Numbered from the stretch's first letter, positions 1 to 9,391 are shown. The stretch: DNA of 64,000 nt from Marinimicrobium locisalis (GCF_039822625.1 NZ_JBDLLG010000010.1:62001-126000), one strand, 5' to 3'. Notes: generated from the sequence alone by a model not told the origin. Program-made: numbers and translations.

Positions 1-1497
1 TACCTGACTAGCCTGAACCCTCAAACGCTGGACCGAATGGTCGAGCGCCTCCCCGAGGAGGGCAAAACCAAACTGGCCGGGGCCTTAATCGCCCTGGGCC
101 GCGGCGCGCGTGTTCGGGCCCGGCTTTGGCTGCTGGGGTTTGCCACGGTATTCGCCCTGTCGGTGTGGGGCATCACCCAGATTCAAATTAATGACAACCC
201 GGTACGCTGGTTCAAGGCGGACCACGAACTGCGCGTGGCCGACCGTACCCTGAACGATCACTTTGCCGGCACCTACGATGCCTACCTGGTATTCGACTCG
301 GACACCGCGCCGGCCCAACAGGCAGGCTCGGTTCTGGAGGAGGTGTTAGCCTCGGGTAAGCTCAGCGAGGAACACCAGCAATGGCTGGCCGGGCAACGCC
401 AGCAACTCGCCGGCGAGCGAAGCCTGTCGGACTTGGTGCTGGCGCTGGATGATCGACTGTTCGACGCCGCGGGCCAAGACGTGCGCGTGCTGGAAGCCGT
501 TCTGGAGGATTTGGAGCAAATCCAAAGCCGGGGCCAGACGTTCCTGCAGCCGGACATCCTTGCCTACCTCGGTCGGCTAGAAACCCATCTGGTCGACAGC
601 GGGCTGGTGGGTAAAAGCAACAGCCTGGCGGATGTGGTCAAAACCGTAAACCGGGAACTGCGCTCGGGCGATGCCAAGGACTTCCAATTGCCCAACAGCG
701 CCAACGGCGTGTCCCAAACCCTGCTGCAGTATCAGTCCTCTCACCGGCCTCAGGACCTGTGGCACTTCGTTACGCCGGACTACCGCTCAAGCCTCATCTG
801 GCTGCAACTGACCAGCGGCGACAATCAACACATGAGCGCCGTGGTGGAGGCGGTGGAGCGCTACGTGCAGTCCCACCCTCTCCCCGAAGAGTTAACCCTG
901 CAGTGGGCGGGGAAAAGCTACCTGAACGTGGTGTGGCAATCGGAAATGGTGGAGGGCATGGCCACCAGCTTGCTCAGCGCCTTCGTCATCGTGTTGGTGA
1001 TGATGGTCCTGCTGTTCCGCTCACTCTGGTTCGGGCTCATCTCCATGCTACCCCTGACCCTGACCATCACCGCCATCTACGGTTTGATTGGCTGGATCGG
1101 AAAAGACTATGACATGCCTATCGCCGTGCTCTCGGCGCTGACGCTCGGCCTATCCATCGACTTTGCCATTCACTTTGTCGAACGGGCTCGGGCCACCGTC
1201 CGGGAGACCGGTAACTGGTCCGAGACGCTGGATGTCATGTTCCGCGAGCCGGCCCGTGCCATTGCCCGCAACGCCGTCGTCATTGCCGTGGGTTTCACCC
1301 CACTGCTACTGGCTCCGCTGGTGCCTTACATCACCGTGGGCGCCTTTTTGGCATCGATCATGGCGCTCTCGGCACTGGTGACGCTCATCCTTCTGCCGGT
1401 GGTTATGACGCTATTGCGTCGGCCGCTGTTCGGCCTACGAGAGGCCAATGCCACCCCCACGTCTTCCGCTCAACAGAACAGGAGCACAACACTATGA
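1..1497 (+). CDS. RND/MMPL-family exporter, C-terminal half (5' end outside window)
   Basis: The reading frame is open from base 1, so the gene starts upstream. What is present is the second half of a predicted exporter of the RND superfamily (COG1033/MMPL type). A membrane segment (about residues 39-58 of the visible part) leads into a periplasmic porter loop of about 240 residues. A cluster of five hydrophobic helices follows, including the segments around VIVLVMMVLLFRSLWFGL and LTLGLSIDFAIHFVERAR. The acidic residue in that last helix matches the place where proton-coupled RND proteins carry theirs. The stop overlaps the next start (ATGA at 1494-1497), so translation is probably coupled to the LolA-like gene. 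Such pairs are thought to move lipids or hydrophobic compounds towards the outer membrane; the substrate here is unknown. Confidence 0.85.
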   Translation, partial: YLTSLNPQTLDRMVERLPEEGKTKLAGALIALGRGARVRARLWLLGFATVFALSVWGITQIQINDNPVRWFKADHELRVADRTLNDHFAGTYDAYLVFDSDTAPAQQAGSVLEEVLASGKLSEEHQQWLAGQRQQLAGERSLSDLVLALDDRLFDAAGQDVRVLEAVLEDLEQIQSRGQTFLQPDILAYLGRLETHLVDSGLVGKSNSLADVVKTVNRELRSGDAKDFQLPNSANGVSQTLLQYQSSHRPQDLWHFVTPDYRSSLIWLQLTSGDNQHMSAVVEAVERYVQSHPLPEELTLQWAGKSYLNVVWQSEMVEGMATSLLSAFVIVLVMMVLLFRSLWFGLISMLPLTLTITAIYGLIGWIGKDYDMPIAVLSALTLGLSIDFAIHFVERARATVRETGNWSETLDVMFREPARAIARNAVVIAVGFTPLLLAPLVPYITVGAFLASIMALSALVTLILLPVVMTLLRRPLFGLREANATPTSSAQQNRSTTL

Positions 1498-2288
1498 AAT
1501 GGTTAAACCTTATTACCGCACCCGCTTTAACCTTGCTCGCCCTGGCCGCCCATGGCACAGAGCCGATGACTGATGCCCGAGCCATCGTCGAAGAGGCCGA
1601 GCAAGTGGCCTTCTATTCCGGCGAGGACGGCCGCACCGAAGCGAGGATGCTGATTACCGACAGCCAGGACCGCCGACAGGTACGTCAATTCTCCCTGTTG
1701 CGCCGCACCCGTGAGGACGGCCGCACGCAGGACATGATGGTGTTCTTCTCCCGGCCGGCGGACGTGCGCAATACCGTGTTCCGGGTCATTAAACGAGTCG
1801 GCACCGAGGACGACCGTTGGCTCTATCTGCCGGGGCTCGATCTGGTCAAACGCATTTCCGCCGGTGACAAACGCACTTCTTTTGTCGGTTCGCACTTTTA
1901 TTATGAAGATGTCTCCGGGCGCAACACGCAACTGGATAACTACGAACTGCTGGAAACCACGGAGCGCACCTATCGCTTAAAAGGCACGCCCAAAGCGCCG
2001 GACACCGTGGAGTTCGACCACTACATCGTCACCATCGACCGGGAGACCATGCTGCCCGTGGGCACTGACTACATCAATGCTCGGGGCGAAACCTACCGGC
2101 AGATGGAGGTGCTCAAAGTGGAAACCATCGAGGGTTACCCCACCGTCTTGCACTCGGTCATGCGCGACCTGGAAAGCGGCGGCCAAACCGAGATGCAGTT
2201 TCGCAACGTGGCCTACGACCTGGGGCTGCCGGAATCGGTATTTTCCGAGCGCAGCCTGCGCAATCCACCCACTGAATGGCTCGACTGA
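1494..2288 (+). CDS. LolA-like outer membrane lipoprotein-sorting protein
   Basis: A 264-residue secreted protein with a signal peptide (first ~21 residues, ending near AAHG). The rest matches the LolA-like fold family that accompanies COG1033 exporters: conserved stretches MMVFFSRPADVRNTVFRV, RWLYLPGLDLVKRIS and SHFYYEDVSGRN are typical of this family and distinct from true LolA. It probably binds a lipid or lipoprotein in the periplasm and works with the upstream exporter. The start overlaps the exporter stop by four bases, and the downstream barrel gene follows within 16 bases, so the three form one operon. The ligand is not known. Confidence 0.8.
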   Translation: MKWLNLITAPALTLLALAAHGTEPMTDARAIVEEAEQVAFYSGEDGRTEARMLITDSQDRRQVRQFSLLRRTREDGRTQDMMVFFSRPADVRNTVFRVIKRVGTEDDRWLYLPGLDLVKRISAGDKRTSFVGSHFYYEDVSGRNTQLDNYELLETTERTYRLKGTPKAPDTVEFDHYIVTIDRETMLPVGTDYINARGETYRQMEVLKVETIEGYPTVLHSVMRDLESGGQTEMQFRNVAYDLGLPESVFSERSLRNPPTEWLD

Positions 2289-2303
2289 TTGCAGGAGAAT
2301 CGC

Positions 2304-3569
2304 GTGAGAACATTATTGTTTACGTTCGCACTGCTCGCCGCCTCCGCCCAAGCGGAGGACGGGTGGGAAGACTGGGAGAGCGGCGGTGAGTGGGAACCGG
2401 AAGCAGACGCCGCCGTTCCCCTCTACGGTTTTGTGGAACTGGCAGCCGGACAGCGCCTGAGCCATAGCCCCTACCACGACGGCTCCACACTGGGCGAAGC
2501 CCGGCTGCGCCTGGAGACCGAACACTCAGTCAAGTCGTTAAACCTGAGCGCCAAGGGCGACCTGTGGTATGACACGGTGCTGGAAAAGTGGAAGACCGAT
2601 ACCCGAGAGCTCACGGTTCAGAAAACCTTGAGCAAAATGGACATCAAACTCGGCCGGCAAGTCGTTACCTGGGGAACCGGCGATTATCTGTTCCTCAACG
2701 ACTTATTCGCCAAAGACTGGCAATCTTTTTTTATCGGCCGGGACGATGAATACCTCAAGGGCGCCTCGGACTCGCTCCGGCTGACAGGGTACTTCGAGCT
2801 GCTGAACCTCGACCTGGTTTGGACGCCCTCCTTCACCCCCGACCGATACCCGACCGGCGAACGCCTGTCGCTGTTTGAGCCGGGCCGCGGACACGTGATC
2901 GGCGAGGACAACCCCATCGCCACTCGCACGCCCGAGGATGACGAATGGGCCCTTCGCCTGTACCGGAACCTGGGTTCCACCGAGTTCGCCCTTTACGGCT
3001 ATGACGGCTACCACAAAAGCCCCAATGCCTCGAACGCCCAAGGCCGCGCCACCTTTACCGAGCTGACCGTTCTCGGCGCCTCCGTGCGACGCCCCATTGG
3101 CGAAGGCCTAGTCAATGCGGAAATCGCTCACCACGACAGCACCGAGGACGAGCAGGGCCACAACCCCCGCATCTCCAACAGCCAGTGGCGGGTTTTGGTG
3201 GGCTATGAACGGGAGCTGGCCACGCGCCTGACCGCAGGCTTTCAAGGCTACCTGGAACAGACTCAGGACTACGAGGCCCTTCTGGCTCACAGCCCCGCCC
3301 CCGAAAGGGAGGCGGAAGAAAATCGCACCCTGCTAACCACCCGCCTGACCTGGCGGGACGCCCGCGACCGGCTGACGCTGTCACTGTTCGCCTTCTATTC
3401 GCCCAGCGATGAAGACGGCTACCTGCGCCCGAAAGTGGACTACCGCTTCAACGACAACCTGAGTCTCACCGCCGGGGCCAACCTGTTCCGGGGGTCGGAG
3501 CCCCACAGCTTCTTCGGACAATTCGAAGACAATAGCAACGCCTACGCCCGTTTGCGCTACGCGTTTTAA
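2304..3569 (+). CDS. Predicted outer-membrane beta-barrel protein of the exporter operon
   Basis: A 421-residue protein with a clear signal peptide (MRTLLFTFALLAASAQA). The frame could begin at a TTG at 2289, but the GTG at 2304 directly follows an AGGAG ribosome site (2293-2297) and starts the signal peptide, so I chose it. The mature part opens with an acidic Trp-rich stretch, then shows alternating hydrophobic strands and ends in an aromatic residue (YARLRYAF), as outer-membrane barrels do. The motif KLGRQVVTWGTGDYLFLND recalls DUF1302-type and alginate-export-type barrels that are encoded with RND/LolA-like pairs. I infer an outer-membrane partner of the exporter; family membership is a guess from pattern. 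Confidence 0.65.
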   Translation: MRTLLFTFALLAASAQAEDGWEDWESGGEWEPEADAAVPLYGFVELAAGQRLSHSPYHDGSTLGEARLRLETEHSVKSLNLSAKGDLWYDTVLEKWKTDTRELTVQKTLSKMDIKLGRQVVTWGTGDYLFLNDLFAKDWQSFFIGRDDEYLKGASDSLRLTGYFELLNLDLVWTPSFTPDRYPTGERLSLFEPGRGHVIGEDNPIATRTPEDDEWALRLYRNLGSTEFALYGYDGYHKSPNASNAQGRATFTELTVLGASVRRPIGEGLVNAEIAHHDSTEDEQGHNPRISNSQWRVLVGYERELATRLTAGFQGYLEQTQDYEALLAHSPAPEREAEENRTLLTTRLTWRDARDRLTLSLFAFYSPSDEDGYLRPKVDYRFNDNLSLTAGANLFRGSEPHSFFGQFEDNSNAYARLRYAF

Positions 3570-3593
3570 CATCGACCAATAGAGGAAAACACC

Positions 3594-3809
3594 ATGAGTC
3601 TAGAACGTGCCGTCACCGCCTTCGCCGGTATGATGATCCTACTCTCCGTCGCCCTAACCGTCTGGGTTCACCCGGGCTTCATCTGGCTGACGGTGTTTGT
3701 GGGAGCCAATCTGTTTCAGCAATCCTTCACGGGTTTTTGCCCCGCCGCCTCGGCGATGCGCAAGCTCTTCGGCTTGAAAACCGAAGCGGAGTTGGCGCGG
3801 TTGGGCTGA
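3594..3809 (+). CDS. YgaP-like (DUF2892) small membrane protein
   Basis: A 71-residue protein made of two hydrophobic helices (about residues 8-27 and 30-48) followed by a short tail. The motif NLFQQSFTGFCPAASAMRKLFG is diagnostic of DUF2892, the transmembrane tail of YgaP-type proteins, with the conserved G-F-C-P. A good ribosome site (AGAGGAAA) precedes the ATG. It lies 24 bases after the barrel gene and probably belongs to the same operon. There is no rhodanese domain attached, so the protein is the stand-alone form; its function is unknown. Confidence 0.8.
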   Translation: MSLERAVTAFAGMMILLSVALTVWVHPGFIWLTVFVGANLFQQSFTGFCPAASAMRKLFGLKTEAELARLG

Positions 3810-4084
3810 GAACACAACATCCCATAAAGCAGCAGCGCTATGCAGCGGAGTCGTGCTCGACGCCCCACCCGGGAAAGACGAGCACGGCAGGGTGACAACG
3901 GAGCGCGCGAGCCAAAGCTTTGGCGGTCGGGTCATCCGAGCCCAACCCCGTGGAAAATGGCATTTCAAACCACGGAGTTCCAAATCTGTGGGCCAAGGCA
4001 CAGAAAACTACTCTTCCCGTCGCTAGGATTTGCCGCTATCCTGGCAGGCTGGCAAATAACTCAAGGATAAACGCGCCCATCACC

Positions 4085-5833
4085 ATGTATCACCAGTTTT
4101 TCGGACTCACGGAATCGGCATTCGCCATCGCCGTCAACCCGCGCTACCTCTATATGAGCGAGCAGCATCGGGAAGCCCTCGCGCACCTGCTATTCGGCCT
4201 GCAGGGCGGTGGCTTCGTGCAACTGACCGGGGAGGTCGGCACCGGCAAAACCACCATCATCCGCTGCTTGCTGGAACAACTCCCGGAAAATACCGACATC
4301 GCCCTGGTGCTCAACCCCATGGCGTCGGTCCCCGAGATGCTTTCCACCATCTGTGACGAGCTCGGGGCGAGGTACATTGATGACCAGCACACGGTGAAAA
4401 CCCTCACCGACGCCCTGTACAATCAACTGCTGGATAACCACATGGAAGGGCGTAAAACCGTCCTGCTGATCGACGAGGCCCAGTCCCTGAGCGCCGAAGC
4501 CCTTGAACAGATACGGCTGCTGACCAACCTCGAAACCCATACGGAAAAGCTGCTCAACATCATCCTGGTGGGTCAACCCGAACTGTGTGACCTGCTGGAC
4601 CAGCCCTCCCTGCGCCAGTTGGCGCAGCGTATTACCGCCCGCTTCCACCTGCGGCCCCTGACTCAGGAAGAGACCGCCGCCTACATCCGGCACCGCCTTC
4701 AGGTCGCGGGCCTGCCGGAGGGGAAACAGCTGATTCCCGAAGAGATTGAGCGCGAGGTTCATCGCTTCAGCGGCGGGATACCCCGGCTGATCAACATTCT
4801 GTGCGAACGCATGCTACTCGGCGCCTACGGGCAAAACCGCACGGATATCGATCACACCCTGTTTGAACAGGCCCGCCGTGAAATTACCGGAGAACGGGCA
4901 GAGCCATCGGCCAGCAGCGCACGGGCGTCTGCACCACCGCCCTCCCAACCGGCCTCTGCCAGCCGCAACTCGACACCACTCCTGCGTTCCAAGGCCGCTA
5001 GGCCCTGGTGGCTCGCGGGGGGCGGCGTTGCGCTGCTCGCCACCGGCCTCGCGTTGGGGTGGCTGTTCGCCGCACCCACTGAGCCGCTCCCCCGGCAGCC
5101 GGTGGTGACGGAAGCCCTCGCAGCTCCTGAACTCGCCGAGGAGCTCGACACGCCGGCCATCGAACCCGCCACCACGGAACCCGAAGTGGTGGAGCCCGAA
5201 GCGGCCCCCAAACCCAAAACGCCGGCTTTGCTGGACCACAACTGGCCGCTGCGCCTGCCCCAGGCCCAGAGGCAGCTTGCCGAGGTCTTTGACTTACAAG
5301 TCCCCCCCTCCGGCTCCCCCTGCACGGAGGAAGACGAGACCGGCCACCACTGTGCCCAGGCCCAGCTCGACACTTGGAACGCTCTTAAGACGTTGGACCG
5401 CCCGGCCGTACTGACACTGGTGACCCCCGAACGCAAGTTGGCCTATGTACCGCTGCTGGGCCTGGGGGATACCCGGGCCCTGACCTGGGTGGACGGCACC
5501 GAACAGGTCGTCCAATGGGCGGAGTTGGCCTCGATGTGGAGTGGCGAAGCCCACTATTTCTGGTTTGCACCCGCCGATTTTGACGGCAGCCTGGCCCCCG
5601 GGGAGCAGAACTCAGCGGTTCGCTGGCTGGCGGAACGTTTCGCCGAACTGGACGGTGAGAGTACGCCCCTGACGGGCAACCGCTACAACACGGCGCTGCG
5701 CAAACGGGTAGAGCTGTTCCAGCGCCAGTACGATTTGACCGCCGACGGCCTGTTTGGGGAGAACACCCTACTCCGGCTCTCTCGAGCCCTGGAGCTGGAC
5801 CCGGGACTGAAGCCAGTACCGGAGGAGCGCTGA
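4085..5833 (+). CDS. gspA: General secretion pathway protein A (ExeA/GspA AAA ATPase)
   Basis: A 582-residue inner-membrane ATPase that, with GspB, helps the type II secretion secretin cross peptidoglycan. The cytoplasmic AAA domain (residues 1-270) opens with MYHQFFGLTESAFAI and carries Walker A GEVGTGKT (about 46-53) and Walker B VLLIDEAQSL (about 126-135). A proline/alanine linker, one membrane helix (about 308-328), and a periplasmic part ending in a peptidoglycan-binding domain (about 500-575, with RKRVELFQRQYDLTADGLFG) follow. The frame is open further upstream, but the ATG at 4085 matches the conserved N-terminus of the family. gspB begins one base after the stop, so the pair is translated together. 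The main gsp operon is not in this window. Confidence 0.93.
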   Translation: MYHQFFGLTESAFAIAVNPRYLYMSEQHREALAHLLFGLQGGGFVQLTGEVGTGKTTIIRCLLEQLPENTDIALVLNPMASVPEMLSTICDELGARYIDDQHTVKTLTDALYNQLLDNHMEGRKTVLLIDEAQSLSAEALEQIRLLTNLETHTEKLLNIILVGQPELCDLLDQPSLRQLAQRITARFHLRPLTQEETAAYIRHRLQVAGLPEGKQLIPEEIEREVHRFSGGIPRLINILCERMLLGAYGQNRTDIDHTLFEQARREITGERAEPSASSARASAPPPSQPASASRNSTPLLRSKAARPWWLAGGGVALLATGLALGWLFAAPTEPLPRQPVVTEALAAPELAEELDTPAIEPATTEPEVVEPEAAPKPKTPALLDHNWPLRLPQAQRQLAEVFDLQVPPSGSPCTEEDETGHHCAQAQLDTWNALKTLDRPAVLTLVTPERKLAYVPLLGLGDTRALTWVDGTEQVVQWAELASMWSGEAHYFWFAPADFDGSLAPGEQNSAVRWLAERFAELDGESTPLTGNRYNTALRKRVELFQRQYDLTADGLFGENTLLRLSRALELDPGLKPVPEER

Positions 5834-5834
5834 C

Positions 5835-6701
5835 ATGTCGATGATTCTGGATGCGCTGCAGCGCGCCGATCGCGAGCGGCGAAAGCAAGAACAGACCCCG
5901 CCTTCGCTGAGCACACCCACCACGCCCCCGCCGCGCCAAGCGCCGACCCCGAGATGGGCGTGGTGGCTGGCGGGCGCGGGACTGGCGCTGGCGCTTGTTG
6001 CGGTCCTGCTATTTGTCGCTCTGCCTCGGCCGCCCGCTCCCGCCCCGACGGGCCATCCCTCCGCCCGGGCGGTACAGCCGCAGGAACAGGCCCCTACCCC
6101 TGAGCCGGCCCCAAAACCCGCCTCGGAGCCGCGGGCCAAAGCCGCCCCAGCCAAGCCACAAGACATTGCCGAGCTGTATCACTCACCCCAGGTAGACGAG
6201 ACCTCGGTGAGCCAGCTGTATCGCACGGCACAAAGCGGTGGAAGGCCCACCCCTACCGTGGATGCCTCAAAGGCGTCGGCCATTGAGGGAGCCGAAGGCC
6301 ATACCCAACAGCTGGCGGAGCGGCCCAAACCCGCGGCCGTGCGGTTGTCGCAAGCGGAATCAGCACCGCAAACAGCGCGGGAGACACAACCAGCCCAGGC
6401 CGCCCCGTCCAAAACCGCCGCGCCGAAGCCGGAACCCGCGCCCGAACCGACGCCGGCCGTACCCAGTGTTCGGGACCTACCCTGGAATCTCCAGCAGACA
6501 ATGCCGTCGCTCAACTACCAACGGCATGATTACCGCGAGGGCGCTGCGAGCCGGGTCGTGATCAACGGTAAGGAGTTGCGCGCGGGCCAACAGGTGGCCT
6601 CGGACTTGAAGCTGGAGCGCATTGAGGAGGATGGTGCGATTCTGCGCTATCAGGGGCATCAGTTTAAATTGCGGGCGCTGAACAGTTGGGTCAATATGTA
6701 G
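5835..6701 (+). CDS. gspB: General secretion pathway protein B
   Basis: A 288-residue bitopic inner-membrane protein. The N-terminus MSMILDALQRADRERRK is the GspB/ExeB signature; one membrane helix (about 38-58) is followed by a long Pro/Ala-rich periplasmic linker (60-210) and a C-terminal globular domain (about 215-285) with the conserved RVVINGKELRAGQ stretch that precedes a short beta-rich end. Known role: GspA and GspB form a complex that anchors or places the secretin through the cell wall. It lies one base after gspA. The linker is low-complexity and is expected to vary strongly between relatives. Confidence 0.92.
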   Translation: MSMILDALQRADRERRKQEQTPPSLSTPTTPPPRQAPTPRWAWWLAGAGLALALVAVLLFVALPRPPAPAPTGHPSARAVQPQEQAPTPEPAPKPASEPRAKAAPAKPQDIAELYHSPQVDETSVSQLYRTAQSGGRPTPTVDASKASAIEGAEGHTQQLAERPKPAAVRLSQAESAPQTARETQPAQAAPSKTAAPKPEPAPEPTPAVPSVRDLPWNLQQTMPSLNYQRHDYREGAASRVVINGKELRAGQQVASDLKLERIEEDGAILRYQGHQFKLRALNSWVNM

Positions 6702-6723
6702 CGCGCCCCTCAGCGCCGATGGT

Positions 6724-7095
6724 TCACACCGTGCCGATGAGCCCCACAAATGGCAGAATCGTGAGCGCCAGAATCACGCCGATGGCCAAAAGCATGGCGA
6801 TAAAACGCACCGGAGCCTGCAACGCACGTTGGAGAAACGTGGGCTGCTCTCCGGCGGCCTCCCGCTCGGCTTTAAGCGCTCTCTGGCGAGCCTGGCGCTC
6901 GCGCTGGTAGTCTTCAAGCAGCGCCTTGGCCTCGGGGAGTTGCTCGGGGTCACTCAGCCACAGGGCGGAGACACCCAGCCCCCAAAAACCCGCGTGGGTC
7001 TCGTAGATGGGAAAATCGTGTTCTTCAAATAAGCGCCGAACTTCCTCGGCTTCATCTTCCGGCACATGATTGAGTTTAAATAGCAGGGCACCCAC
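6724..7095 (-). CDS. DUF6164-like small membrane protein
   Basis: A 123-residue protein with a soluble N-terminal part and a C-terminal hairpin of one or two membrane helices (about residues 93-122). The opening MGALLFKLNHVPEDEAEEVRRLFEEHDFP with the later GFWGLGVSALWL fits DUF6164, a family of unknown function. A charged helix rich in Arg and Glu (60-85) links the two parts. It starts with GTG (7093-7095), two bases after the stop of the diguanylate cyclase gene, so the two are co-transcribed. No function can be inferred. Confidence 0.75.
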   Translation of the reverse strand: MGALLFKLNHVPEDEAEEVRRLFEEHDFPIYETHAGFWGLGVSALWLSDPEQLPEAKALLEDYQRERQARQRALKAEREAAGEQPTFLQRALQAPVRFIAMLLAIGVILALTILPFVGLIGTV

Positions 7096-7097
7096 GG

Positions 7098-8423
7098 TCA
7101 GATAACTCCCGCCGCATCGTTGGAAGCCTCATTCTCCATCACCAAGTGAACGCGGTTTCTGCCCCACTCCTTGGCTTTGTATAAAGCGGCGTCCGCCCGG
7201 GACAGAAGCTGGTCAAAGCGGCCATCGCTGTCAAACACTTCCGTTACACCCGCACTAAAGCTGGTTTTAAATACTTCCAAACCATCTCCGAAAAACTCGG
7301 TGGTGGCAAAGGCCGAGCGAATACTCTCGATAACATCGCGGGCCTCCGGGCCTCGAGTGTGGGGCAAAAGAATCAAAAATTCCTCCCCGCCGGAGCGGCC
7401 CGCAATGTCACTGTGGCGCAAGCGGTTTTTCAAGGTGGCGGCAAAGGCTTTTAGCACTTCATCCCCCATTAGGTGGCCGTGAGTGTCGTTGACCGACTTA
7501 AACCAGTCCAGGTCAATCTGTATCAGTGAGAATATCACTCCGTGACGGCGATAATCCTCCAACAGCTCCGAGAGCCGCTGCACTAAAAACCGCCGATTGT
7601 ACAAGCCGGTTAGCTCATCGGTCACCGACAGTTCCAGCAACCGTTCCTCGAGTCGCTTGCGGTGGGTAATGTCCACCACAACACCGTACCAGGTCACCAC
7701 CTCTTGCCCCTCCCAGTCACGCTCAGGGGTAGCCAGGCTCTCCAGCCAAACCTCTTCCCCATCCACCAACACGCGGTACTCGCAGGCCCATTGGTTCTGG
7801 GTTTCAAAGGATTCGAGGATGGAGGAGTGCAGCATTTGCAGGTCGTCGGGGTGGACCCGTTCAAACACCCGATTCGGATCCCGGCGGATGCTTTCGGGCT
7901 CATGCCCATAGAACTGGCGCGCCCCCTCGCTAATGTAGGGGACCTCAATATGGCCGTCCGCGTACATTCGAAACGAATAAATCACGCCGGGAACGGTTTG
8001 AGCCAACTTACTCAGCAGTTGAGCATTGATGTGCTGCTCGCTGATATCGATGTGGGTCCCCACTACCCACTCCGGGGCGCCCTCGGCGGTTCGGCTGATT
8101 AGGCGGCCTCGGTCGTGAACCCAGACCCAGTGGCCCGCTTTGTGGCGCAAGCGCACCACGCACTCATAATAGGGAAGCTCCCCCTCGAAGTGCTTCTGAA
8201 ACACCTCGTTGGAACGGGCGAGGTCATCGGGATGGCACAGCCGGTGCCAGAGCGCGATGCTAATCGGCTCAAGTTCCCGAGCGCTGTAGCCGAGCATTTC
8301 CGCCCAGCGCTCGTTGATAAGCTGCTCTCCGGTGTGCGCATTCCACTCCCAGGTGCCGGCACGGGTACCTTCGATAATGGCCTGCAACCGCCTGAGTTGC
8401 TCACTCTCCTGGAGATGGGACAC
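7098..8423 (-). CDS. PAS-PAS-GGDEF diguanylate cyclase
   Basis: A 441-residue soluble sensor-cyclase. Two PAS/PAC modules (about residues 12-130 and 135-255; each with a PAC-type strand such as HWVWVHDRGRLISR) precede a GGDEF domain (about 265-425). The active-site signature reads GGEEF inside RSGGEEFLILLPH, and the metal-binding region IDLDWFKSVNDTHGH is intact, so the enzyme should make c-di-GMP. No membrane segment is seen. The start is a GTG at 8421-8423 with an upstream AGAGGAAA ribosome site. The first PAS closely resembles a PAS module of the hybrid kinase at 36650-40594. The sensed signal is unknown. Confidence 0.9.
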   Translation of the reverse strand: MSHLQESEQLRRLQAIIEGTRAGTWEWNAHTGEQLINERWAEMLGYSARELEPISIALWHRLCHPDDLARSNEVFQKHFEGELPYYECVVRLRHKAGHWVWVHDRGRLISRTAEGAPEWVVGTHIDISEQHINAQLLSKLAQTVPGVIYSFRMYADGHIEVPYISEGARQFYGHEPESIRRDPNRVFERVHPDDLQMLHSSILESFETQNQWACEYRVLVDGEEVWLESLATPERDWEGQEVVTWYGVVVDITHRKRLEERLLELSVTDELTGLYNRRFLVQRLSELLEDYRRHGVIFSLIQIDLDWFKSVNDTHGHLMGDEVLKAFAATLKNRLRHSDIAGRSGGEEFLILLPHTRGPEARDVIESIRSAFATTEFFGDGLEVFKTSFSAGVTEVFDSDGRFDQLLSRADAALYKAKEWGRNRVHLVMENEASNDAAGVI

Positions 8424-8810
8424 AGCTTTCCTCTAATTGCTTCGCGCACCGTTAAGACGGCACATTGGATTTCCAGTTCCGTCTATCTGACTCTATCTTC
8501 GCAAGCCCCGCCTTAGCTGGCAAGCACTTACGCCGCTCTATGAGGACTCCGTCGGAACTTGAGATAAGCGGGGCGCGAAAAACATCTGAAGCAAGGCACT
8601 TGCACACGCCCCGGAGTTTGCTTACATTTAGAGAGAGCAACACTTAATACTTCCCACGCCATCCCAGCGGGTACCCCCATCGGGCAAACAAGTGGGTTCA
8701 GTATTAAGTGGCTAAATAAATAATAGTCATAACAACCGCCGTGCGACTGCGTTTTCGTCATAGCCAGACAAACGTTGTCACATCAACACCACCCAACCAC
8801 GGGTTTTACC
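8424..8810. other. Divergent intergenic region
   Basis: A 387-base region between the cyclase gene (leftward) and the oxidoreductase operon (rightward). It has a long inverted repeat (8641-8710, listed separately) and an AT-rich stretch just after it (8711-8745) that could hold the rightward promoter. No gene, RNA or known regulator site was recognised in the rest. Confidence 0.5.
8641..8710. repeat. 70-bp interrupted inverted repeat
   Basis: The arms CACTTAATACT (8641-8651) and AGTATTAAGTG (8700-8710) are perfect reverse complements. Just inside them CCCAC (8653-8657) pairs with GTGGG (8692-8696), and the centre has further short complementarity. The structure could be a small inverted-repeat mobile element (MITE-like) or a strong RNA hairpin. 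No poly-T tract follows, so it is not a classical terminator. Confidence 0.65.
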
Positions 8811-9389
8811 ATGAACAGACGCGAACTTCTGAAAACCGCTGCCTGGCTCAGCGGCACGGCCATCGCCGCCCCGCTAGCCACCGCGGTACTCACCGGTTGT
8901 TCCCCCCCCAACCCAGAATCACCCGCCGGCGCGAGCAGCCAACGTGAGTACCTTTTCTTCTCCCCCCAGGCCTACCAGCAGGCGAGCCTTGTGGCGGACA
9001 CCCTGCTGCCCGCGACCGACAGCCCGTCGGCCAGCGACGTGGGTGTTCCAGAAACGCTGGATACCCTGCTCGGGCTGGTCCTGAGCACCGACTACGTCGA
9101 CTCGTTTCGTCGGGTGTGGGGCGACCTTCAGACGTTTCTCGAGCGAGAACAGTTCGCGGGGCTAAACGCCAAGAAGCGTGAGACCCTCCTGAAAGAGCTG
9201 GAAACCACGGAAAACGCCACCCAGGCCAGCGCCCGGGAGGCATTGGTCATGCTCAAGCAACAGGTGATTATTCTTTACCTCACCAGCGAAACCATCGCGG
9301 AGGAGTACCTGAACTACCTCCCCATTCCCGGCGATTACCAACCCTGTATTTCCGTCGATGATGTCAATAACACCGCCTGGGCGATTTGA
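8811..9389 (+). CDS. Gluconate 2-dehydrogenase subunit 3-like, Tat-exported small subunit
   Basis: A 192-residue small subunit of a membrane-bound GMC dehydrogenase. The N-terminus has a twin-arginine signal (MNRRELLKTAAWLSG) followed by a hydrophobic stretch and a lipobox-like LTGC, so it may be exported folded and lipidated. The mature part matches the gluconate 2-dehydrogenase subunit 3 family (AYQQASLVADTLLPATDSP; later ILYLTSETIAEEYLNYLPIP). The track frame opens earlier at 8775, but the ATG at 8811 starts the Tat signal. Its known role is to escort or hold the catalytic flavoprotein, encoded three bases downstream. No cytochrome c subunit is adjacent. Confidence 0.85.
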   Translation: MNRRELLKTAAWLSGTAIAAPLATAVLTGCSPPNPESPAGASSQREYLFFSPQAYQQASLVADTLLPATDSPSASDVGVPETLDTLLGLVLSTDYVDSFRRVWGDLQTFLEREQFAGLNAKKRETLLKELETTENATQASAREALVMLKQQVIILYLTSETIAEEYLNYLPIPGDYQPCISVDDVNNTAWAI

Positions 9390-9391
9390 TT

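Noticed and set aside
3810..4084. Upstream extension of gspA to 3920 and a possible small gene at 3840
   Set aside because: The family N-terminus MYHQFFGL begins at 4085, and the upstream codons look like translated intergenic sequence without a ribosome site.
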